Translations under genes and position numbers: made by a program
Part shown: piece by piece, positions 1 through 9,300 of the stretch
Position numbering within the stretch: the first letter of the stretch is position 1
Layout of the letters: each line of letters starts with the position of its first letter
IMG/VR virus record: IMGVR_UViG_3300021085_000152
Span: 1-28,854 of that record
Strand: one strand, 5' to 3'
DNA from: a virus
Length of the DNA: 28,854 nt
Notes under the pieces: model-generated
What the model saw: the letters and a program-made list of their open reading frames with translations, nothing else
The model's database searches: none
Told to the model about the DNA's origin: nothing

Positions 1-50
1 ACATTGCTGCTAAAGCTATGGACGAGGATTGTTTAGCTTGTGATGGCTAA
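1..50 (+). CDS. 3' end of a rightward CDS, product unknown (partial)
   Basis: In the frame beginning at base 3 the plus strand reads IAAKAMDEDCLACDG and stops with TAA at 48-50. Only 15 codons are visible, so the product cannot be named. Two cysteines three residues apart (CLAC) lie close to the C-terminus. It is the only plausible plus-strand gene in the window and converges on the leftward late operon. A terminator hairpin begins 17 bases after the stop, which supports this being a genuine gene end. It may belong to the early or middle gene block on the other side of the genome, but that is inference. Confidence 0.55.
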   Translation, partial: IAAKAMDEDCLACDG

Positions 51-66
51 GCAATGTATTAAATTT

Positions 67-100
67 AAAAAAGCCGATGCAATTAAGTATCGGCTTTTTT
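67..100. terminator. bidirectional intrinsic terminator between convergent transcription units
   Basis: The arms AAGCCGAT (71-78) and ATCGGCTT (89-96) are perfect inverted repeats around a 10-base loop. An A run on the left (67-72) and a T run on the right (95-100) extend the pairing and give a U tract on both strands. It lies 17 bases after the stop of the rightward gene and about 40 bases past the last leftward small gene. It can therefore end transcription arriving from either side. Confidence 0.85.
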
Positions 101-141
101 ATTATAGAATATTCGAGGTGTGGTCGCCTGTTTTGTTTATT

Positions 142-222
142 CTATTTGTTTTTCTTTTTAAACATTAGGAAATATAATAATGAGTTCCATTCGTGTTTAA
201 TCTTTGCAATAATTTTTTTCAT
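142..222 (-). CDS. 26-residue basic peptide, last gene of the late operon
   Basis: A short open frame of 26 codons begins with ATG at 222-220 and ends with TAG at 144-142. Its start overlaps the stop of the holin-like gene as ATGA, a typical translational coupling arrangement. The peptide begins MKKIIAKIKHEW, has a short hydrophobic centre (SLLYFLMF) and ends in KKKNK. It therefore looks like a small amphipathic or membrane-associated cationic peptide. I do not recognise a family. The overlap and the position directly before the operon terminator argue for translation. The very small size and AT-rich sequence mean it could still be chance. A role next to the holin in lysis is only a guess. 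Confidence 0.4.
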   Translation of the reverse strand: MKKIIAKIKHEWNSLLYFLMFKKKNK

Positions 223-395
223 TTTTTTCTTTTTTTATATTTATCTTTGTTTTTGTTTAGCAACCACCACTTATGAGCGGTGTATCCAATACTTATAGCA
301 AGCAAAAGTATTTTTAAAACCATATCAACTTGTGACATTGACACGACTAGTGTTCCAAAGTTTAATGCGTAAATTTTCAAATCTGATATATTCAT
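219..395 (-). CDS. putative holin, small one-helix membrane protein
   Basis: This 58-codon gene starts with ATG at 395-393, overlapping the TGA stop of the giant gene as ATGA, and ends with TGA at 221-219. Residues 1-24 are polar to mixed. Residues 25-40 form a hydrophobic helix (MVLKILLLAISIGYTA). HKWW follows at about 41-44, and the tail from 47 to 58 is almost entirely lysine, arginine and asparagine. One membrane helix with aromatic interface residues and a strongly basic cytoplasmic tail is the usual look of small phage holins, which permeabilise or depolarise the inner membrane at the end of infection. Similar small proteins commonly sit at the end of late operons in marine flavophages, from memory. 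No endolysin is visible beside it. Coding status is well supported by the overlap and composition; the holin role is inferred. Confidence 0.72.
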   Translation of the reverse strand: MNISDLKIYALNFGTLVVSMSQVDMVLKILLLAISIGYTAHKWWLLNKNKDKYKKRKK

Positions 396-3300
396 TTTAG
401 GGAGTTTTTTCTTTTTTTATTTTGTAATTCTATTATCTTATCTATTCTGCTTTCTTCTGTATTTAACGCTCTTATTTGAGTTTTAGATAAGCCATTATTC
501 CATAAAAAATCTACTTGCTCTTTCTTACTAAGATCTTTTAAAACCTTTCTTTTCTTCTCCACTGCAGGTGTATACTGTTTTTTTTCTTTTTTAGGCCTTT
601 CAATTTTAGGCATTTCCTCTATATCTTCGCCTTTGCTAAGAGCCTCCATGTCTTTATCAAATTGCTTTTTATCTTGAAGCCCCATGATCTTATCTATTCT
701 GTCGGATTCTTTTGAAAGTTTTTTAATTTCTGTTTTAGATAAGCCTGAATTCCAAAGTATGTCAATTTGTTCTTTTTTACTAAGCTTTTTTAATACTAAC
801 CTTCTTTGCTCGGTAGGATTAAGCTCTTGAAACTTTTTGTCAGCTTCTAGTTCTTTGAACCTTTCTTTATTTTCTTCTCTTTCTTTTTTCGTATCCTCTT
901 CCGACATCAGCTGCCACTTGGGCCAGCCTAAAGCTATTAATGGTTTCATCCACGTTTCCGTTTCATCGCTAGCTATATCAGCCGCATCTATAGCCATACC
1001 TTGCGCGCGATCTAATGGCAGACCAGTTAGGGCAGCAACAGTATTTGTAGCAGCTGTTACATAAGGGTGCTTTAAAGACATTTTGTCAAACTCTATTTCT
1101 TTTTTTCCCCATTCAAAAGCATTACCAACCTTTCCCGCTTTACTTAACTTACTTGATATAGGAGGAGATATTTTCATTACCTCATCTTTTATAGTTGCTG
1201 CCAAGTCTTGATTCCTGGTTTTTTGACTTCTCTCATATAGTTTTATAGCTAAATTTTTTGCTACAGAAACAACAGCTCCCGCTACACCAATACCTCTTAA
1301 TATACCGTCAGTCATAGAATTAGCAACTTTGAAGCTTTTCTTAGCTATATTAGCTTCTTTTGCTTTTGTAAGTTCTTCAGTTTCTTCGTCTTCATCATCT
1401 CCCATCATAGCAGCGAACATAGCCTGTTGCAAGAAGTTAAACATAACATTTTGAAGAACGCCATAATATACTATCCTAGATAGATGTGTCTTAGCATCTC
1501 CTCGGCCATTCTTAAGATCCTGAGCGGCTCTTTTTATTATCCTAGCATATTGCGACGGCGTGTTAGCAAAAGCTAATATAATGCGTCCTATTGGCTCCGC
1601 TTGTTGTTTGGATATCTTACTTGGATCACTTGATTGCTGAGACACTTCCGCGGTGGCTACAAAATCCTGCATCGCTTGTTTCTCAGCTTGCTCTAACGTA
1701 TATCCGGTCCCATTAATAGTTTTCTCGTTTAAGTAAGTGTTAACCCTGTTTCTATAGAATGAAGCTCCCCCTGTTGCAATAGCGGCGCTATCTGCCATCT
1801 TAGTTGGTATAAATCCTACTTGCAAAATCTTTGCTAATACACCTTGAAATCCGTTTTCTTTAGCTGTCGTAGCAATATCTGCTTCATTAACGTTAATCTT
1901 TAATCCGTCTCTTCTGTCAACCAGATAATCCGAGTTCATTAGCATTGTCCAATCTTTCCAGTATTGCGGCTGATTAGCGAATGCTTTACCCGCTTGGTAA
2001 AGATTATTACCTTCAAAGTTAATAAAGTTAGTAAAAGATATTAACTGCAGCACAGCGGATCTTCTGTTCAAGAACATGATATTACCTACAGCAGCGTTTA
2101 ACCATCTAACAATGCCGTCTGTAACGTTGTTGTTCGTAGGTGTAGAATTTCTACCTGTACGCATTCTTCTTAAAGAATCTTTCAATGCGGTTACATAAGA
2201 TTTACCATAAGCAGCCTCTAGCTTATTTAAGTTAGTAGGTGTAAATATAGCGTCAACATTTTGTTGCCATACTTCTAACAACTGTTTTCTACCATCGGTA
2301 TTTAATGTATTAAGTAAATCGGACGTTATCGTTCCCGCCGGCCAACTTTCTGTTGGTGCTTTTGGATCAACATTTTTATTAAGACCCAATAGTTTGTCAG
2401 CAAAAGCTTTTAAATCGGGGTTGGAGTTAACATAATTAACTAATACGGGTAGATCAACATTAGATAAACCGGGAATTTCAAATCCCTGTGCATCCCAAGT
2501 GTATACTCTTATAGCATCCTCTTTAGTAAAAAGACTTTCTTTCATGTTGCCATTTTCGTCTTTATACTTAAAACGCTTTTTAAGCTTTCTAGGTACAATA
2601 CCTAAATCCTTTTTAAGGGCTCTATAGTTTTTACCAATAGTTATTCTACCTGTTCTTAAACCACTAATTGCTTTGCCGTAAGGATCTAATAAGTGCTCTT
2701 TGTAAAAGGCCATAGCTGATTCACCTTTCTTGCCTTTAGGCAGTGTAGTATATAACAAGCCTAAGAAGTCTTCAGCAGTTGGAGGCACAAAGAATTTAAA
2801 CCTACCTTTTCCAGCACCTTTTTTAGCCGCTTTAACAGATTGATATTCTTTAAATGATTCTATTCCGGATTCTTCTTCAATTATTTGATTGAATCTTTTG
2901 CTGAGATCAGTGCTAAGACTAATCCTTGCTTGCTGAACTTTACTTTTTACATCGAGCTGCGACAGAACATCTTTAACAGCTTTTACATTACCAATATGAT
3001 CGTCCGCAAAATAAAAGTCGTTGTAGCCTTCTGCAAATTTATTAACCACCCAGTTAGCTTTTGCCTGCGGGTCTGAGTTGGCAAGGCCAGTAATGTTAGC
3101 AAGAGGTATGTCAAGGCCAATACCTTTTAAAAATTCGTGTATAGCAAGAGCACTGTTAGCGGGTCTAGCTGTTAATATGAATACATTTTCATTACCAAAC
3201 TTCTTATTTCGAGCCATAGCTTTTTCAAAGAATGGTCCTTTTTCGCCTTTAACAACTTTACTAAATTCACTGAAATCAAATTCAGCTCCTTGTGCCAATA

Positions 3301-6300
3301 ATTCGTCTCCGTATTTTGCAAATTCTTCAGCGTTCAGTTTATTTTGTTTTACAGCTACCGCAGATTCTTTTACAATTCCCTCGTTGCGTTGCTTATAATC
3401 CGCAGATCCTATTAATTTTTTTGCGCTATCAAAAGGAATAACAGCTTCTGCCATCAAACTTTTTTTGTTAGGATTATAACTGGGCCCCTCTTTATAAGTT
3501 ATGGAATCAAACCCTTCGCTTTTTAAGATGCTTAAATATTCTTTATTTCTTTCAGAAATAGATATATCTTTATTTTTAACAGTACTTTTAATGTCATTTA
3601 AAAGATCTTGGTAGGTCTTAAATTGTTTAGGATTATTAGCAGATATAGATACAGCTGCAACTGTTCCCGTGTTATCTTTTCTGTTTCTATGATCTATAAA
3701 AGACTTTGCATTATCTAAACTTTTTGTATAATGCTTGCCCAGCCCTTGCATTTGAACACTAAACGAGGATGCTCCCTCTGGAAAATCTTTAACTATTTCT
3801 TTATTTACAAATTTTTGGTCTACTACTGCAGAGGTGCCATGGTAGTACACTGTTTTTTGCTTAAATAAATTATTAAATTCCTTTTCTGTAACTTTAGATG
3901 GAGCCCCAGGCATTGTATATAATACACTGCTTTTAGTTTTAGCTAAAGTATCATCAAAATCCCAAACGCTAATTCCTCTAGTTTCTTGATCTAAGCTGTT
4001 ACCTAAGGTTATCGCTTTATCAAATGCTTCCGCATTTTTTAAAAACTCAGAATTAGATTCGCTTTTGCTAATAAGAGCTTTAGGCATTAGCTTTTGATTA
4101 CCTAATGTACTTGCATTATTTGTTTTTAGCAATAACGCTGCTTCTTTGCTTTTAGCCAAGTTTAAATTTGTTTGGCTAGCTAAAACTTTTTGAGATTCGG
4201 TTGAAAGCTCAGGTGTAGCTGTTCTTGTTATTGTAATTCTTTTGTTGTTTTTAAAGTAAGGTCTCCAATATGTTTTAACACTAACATCTACTCCTTTTTG
4301 TTCAAGATTTGGTGCTTGAAACATATTTTTATTTCCTACGTTAAATAATCCTACATCACCAAAATTAATAGCATCCCCTTTTTTTCCGGCGTAGTACTGT
4401 GAAACATAAGCAACGGGCAAATCTGTTTTTATTTGAGACTCTTTAAACCAACCTCTTTTCTTTAGCCCAAAGTAAGCATCATAAGTTACCTCTATTTTTC
4501 TTCGACGTGATTTAGTATTGTATGTAACAAATATATCGTTAGGATATAACGCAATTGCTTCCGTTAAAGACTCTTGCGTGATTTTTGTTTCGTTTTTTAT
4601 TAGCTTCTGTCTATATTTTCCGTCAATGCCGTTATATTTTTCATCAAGATAATATCCTTTTTTAGCATCAAAATGTATTCCCAAAGAGCCTAGTCTAGCC
4701 TTTAGATTCTTTTTAACTTCTAAATTAACTTCTTTCCCGTCAATTTTAAAAGTATAATCTAGCTTTGAAGAATCTTTGTTTAACTCTGTTTGTGTTATTT
4801 TTAATCCAGGAATTGATTTTTCAAGATCTTTAAATACATCTATAATTTTTTGTTCTGCATCGGGCCATTCAGCTTTTTGAGAGCGTTCCCACTCTTTTTT
4901 ATAGTTGTCTATAAAGGGTTTTAACCTAGCGTAAACGCCTGGCTCAGAATTTTCTTTTAAATCAGTAATATTATTATTTATAGCCGTTATATTTCTTTCA
5001 TTTGTTATGCCAGCAAGAAGAATTATTTCTTGATCTGTGAGGCTATTAACTATGTTGTTAGAAAGATTTATACCTTTTTCCGCTAGGCTAAACATCATTT
5101 CGTTTTTACCCGCAGCAATATCTTTTTTAGTCATAGGATCAAGGTCAGTTTCCGTTCTACTGAGCTCGTTGGTAACCATTCTACCTGTTAACTTTATTAA
5201 TCCCAATAAAGTTTGACCTTCTCTATCTCTACCGCTAATACTTGGTTTTTTTACAACATTACCATCTGCATCCACGGTTGCTCCAATAGCCTCATATATT
5301 TCTTCAATAGTAAGTTTTTGTGCCGTTCTTTCTACGTTACCAATACCTGTAGTTTTTCTACTCTCAATTTTATAAGCTAACTCCATTAAATTTTTAGGTA
5401 ATCCAGTAGATTTACCTGAGAATCTACCTTTACGGCCGCTTGCATAAACATAATCATCCGCACTTGTTTTAGGTAAAAATCTTATCAACGCTTCCGCTAT
5501 AGATTCGTTAGCTTCTCTTTTAAAGCTAAAATCTTTATTAGAGGCTCTTTGTTCGTTTAATCTATCCTGGAATGCTCCAACTTCAGATATAGGAACTCTG
5601 ACCTCTTTTTTCTTACCATCTTCTTTTATTGTAAATACAGCTTGCTTTCCCGTGAACGCTTCAATAGCATTACGATAATCGCCTTTGTTTAGGTTACCTG
5701 ACCTAGCAGCTAAAGTGCTTTCTGTAACACCAAACATTTCTGAAAGAATATTGTTTATAAGGTTAGGCAGCTTTTTAAAGTTTTCAACTTTAGTATTACC
5801 TTCGTTTTCTTTCCAAAATTCTTGAATCTGTTCTTTTGCTTGGCTGTATCTGCCTTCTCCAGCAAGTAGAGCCGACACTTTGCGTTTTTCGTCGCTGGTA
5901 ACGGAATCTGCATCGGAGCTATCAAAAGAAGTGTCAACGTCGTCCGCTGCTATTTTAGTTAAAGCCTCTGCTCCCCTAGCAACTCCTTGATCTCTGCCTA
6001 CAACACCTAATCTTTCAGCTAAGTTTCTAAGGCGTAGTCCCCCTCTTTGAAATACAATATCTTCAATGTCATTAATGATATTTTCACCTTGTCTGTTTAT
6101 CGTTTCGGGTTTAAATTCATTTATGGTTATACTCGTAATTTCAGCTCTTGCAGATTGCATAAACTCTTCTCGAGTTACCGCAGTTTTAGCATTATCAGAA
6201 ATCCTATCATAATAAAGTCTGGTGAATAAATTAACAGCTTTGTCAATAGGCGTTTTTAAAGCTTCAGCTATTTCTTTTTCAAGCTTATTAAGATCAGCCG

Positions 6301-9300
6301 GCTTTGCAACCCTTCTTGGGTTGTTTTTAAGTTCAGCTATTCTTTTATCCTTTTCAGTTCTTTTTACTTCCTTATCAGGTATTGCTTCGATGTCAGCTAT
6401 TAGCTTTTTGTTCAATTCTTTCTCCTGTTCAATTAGCTTTTTATTCGCTGCCTGAGCTTTAGCTATTTTAGGCTCTAACCCTTTTTTAACCTCCGTATCC
6501 AACGAATATCTTCTTTTGGACTTATCAGCCTTTGGTCTTTGTATTTTCTCCTTAGGAGCAGCTTCTGTAGCCTCCACAGGTGCATCAGCAGCTACTTCTG
6601 CATCTTCCTCTGCATTCTGTTCTTCAATCAATGCTTGATCATAAGCGGCTTCCGCTTTCTCAACGTTTTGCTGTAAAGTAGGGTTGTCAAAATCCTCGTC
6701 TCTTAAAGCTTCTGCTTCTTCTAACGCAGCTAAAGCCGCATCTGATTTAGTTGTATCTAAAGATAATGCAATAGGCGTTGGAGGTGTTTTCTTAGGAACT
6801 GTTGGTCTTTTAGCAATTAAACTTTCTACTTTTCCAGTACCCTTTGCTTCTGCTAATTTACCTTTAGCCCCTTGCTTTATTGTAGCCTTAATGCTTTTGC
6901 TTAATCCTTTTCCTTTTACTACACTCTTGTTATAATCCTCAAGAAACTTAAATAAATCGTCTTCTGTGTTAAATTCTATAGGTTTACCCGTAATGGCTTT
7001 GTATGCATCACTAATTAAATCCTTTATTTTTTGTATAACGCCTACATTTTCTTTAACTAAGCTCATGTCTCCATCAAGCATAGCCTCTCCTAAAACAGTA
7101 AATACTTCTTCAGCTAGTTGAGCCTGAGTGTAGTCTCCTCTGTCGGCCATTCTTTGGTACTCAGCCATTCGCTTACCAAATACACTTGATTCAAATGAAG
7201 CTACATCTCCGTACGCGGATTGAACAGCTTGCAGTAAGTTTGTACCTAAGTTTATTCTTTGCTCAGGAGTCATAACGTCTTGTAATACCTTGTGCAATAT
7301 TTCATGTGCAGCTGTATTATTTTTCAGTTTACCCCCTTGCTCTGCTTTTTCAAATAACAATTGCTCATTTATTATAACAAAGGGTTTTTCCCCTTTTTTA
7401 GCTGCGGGTGCATAAGCTCCATAAGCGGTTTTTACTCCATCTGCTTGGCTACTTGAATATCCTTTTTTCTTTATTATAGTCTCAAGTTCTTCGTTCGTTC
7501 CAACAGATACATACTCTGTATCGGAGTCAATATCAGCGCTTTTTAGTAAAGATTTTCCTCCTTTGTTCATTTTATCAACAGCAGCAATATTGCCTAGTTC
7601 TACGTCAATAGCTTTTATTCTATCTTTTTGAGATGTAACCATTTCAGGGGCAACGCCTTCTATATCATTCTGTATTTTTTGTTTTTCAAGTAATAGATCA
7701 AATGCTTTTTCTCTACTTGTTTCACTTAAATTTTTAGGTAATTTAAACCCGGTGGTTCTAGCTAAATTTAAAGCTTCAAGCTCTTCTTGGTATTCTTCTT
7801 CGGTAATTTCATTTAGCTCGAATTTGTCTTTTAAATTTGTTTCTGCTTTTTTGAAAAACCCGTTTACGGCTTTTAATTGATTACCATACTTTCCGAAATC
7901 AAATCTAGTAGCAACAGCCCTTGCTGAATTTCTTAATTCTATTCTTGACTGAGCCATTACATTACCTCCAAAAGGCAATACAAAACCTAATGCTCCACCC
8001 GCTATTGCGGATTCTTTTATTTCTTCAAAGTTTAAATACTTTCCGGCTCCATCTAATTGAGATCCCAAAGTAACTTGACTAGCTACAGTTTGGCCTACCT
8101 CTGTAAGAGCTTCACCTAAACCACTTTTAACGTTTTCAAACGCTTGCCTACCTCCTTGCTTTACTATCTTTTTTATTTCCCCTCTAAATAAACTAGCGCT
8201 TCCCTTAACAATGTTTTCTCCTAAGTTAAGAGCTTTTAGTGTTCTTTTAGCTACCTTAAGACCTCCTATTTGCTCTAGTCCAGCAGAAATAGCTGCTCCA
8301 GCTACAGCCGTGGCTTGATTAGCATACTTGCCTTCTTCAAGTGCTTTAATTATATTTTCATCGGTAACTTCAATTTTGTCGTTTATTAATCCCTGCTCAA
8401 TAGCTCCTATATAGTTTGCGCCGTATTCTGTGGTAAACATAGACATGAAACCTAAAGCCGCAAACATAGGGTTGCCTGTTAAAGTTGTTGCAGCTGTACC
8501 GGCTATAGCAGCCGTCATTTGCGGAAGAGATTCACCTAAAAGCATGGTCATATCATCGAAACTTATTCCATCTTTTAAGTCAGCAGCATTGAACAAAGAA
8601 ACATATTTATCGACTTCCCCAGCTTCCTCAAGGTCAAAAACTATAGAATCCATAGCCTTTTTTTGTTCTTTCTTAAGCCATGCTAATTTTTCTTCTACAG
8701 TTCCACTAAAAGTACGTTGACCGGTTTTTGGATTTACATTTCCCCAGGTAGCTTTATCGGTAAGATTTATACTACCGCCTTTTAAGCCTTTTTCAATTTC
8801 TCCAATTCCCCCTACAGCTTCTTTTAAATTATCTTGAGCAAATCCTACTTGGGCTCGGTTAAAATCACCTTGCATCATTTTAATACCCTTGTAGACCGAC
8901 TCAGTAAGCACCATAGCTGTACTGGATTCTCCACCTCTTGCAGCTGCTACTCTATCAACGTAAGATAAAAAAGAATCTTTACTTCTTCCAAATTGCTTTT
9001 TATTATCAGCAGCTACTTCATCTATAACTTTATAAAGCTGAGATCTTGTATTTTGGTATGTTGGTGAATTATATACCGGCTCTAAAACTAATTCATTTAA
9101 TGCCTCGTTATATTCTTTAACAGCTTTTTCATACTGAGCAGGGTCGCTAGTATCGTACTTTTCTTGAAGTTTTTTTACAACTTCAGTCATTTTATCTTTA
9201 CTAGCGGCTATATTTACATTAATATCAAATTGCAATATAGGATCCTCTTGCATTACCTTAGCAATAGCTACATCAGTAGCTTTATCAAATTGCTCAGGAG

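Noticed and set aside
1-57. Inverted repeat ACATTGCT (1-8) and AGCAATGT (50-57)
   Set aside because: Perfect but only 8 bases with 41 between and no U tract; the left arm is inside a coding tail, and the real terminator follows at 67-100.
77-298. Plus-strand open frame of 73 codons starting inside the terminator hairpin
   Set aside because: It is antisense to the holin-like and 26-residue genes, begins in a terminator stem and encodes a Phe/Ile-rich run caused by the A-rich lysine codons on the other strand.
5755-5937. Minus-strand 60-codon frame nested in the giant gene in another frame
   Set aside because: No recognisable domain, lies wholly within a continuous coding frame, and has the composition of an out-of-frame shadow.
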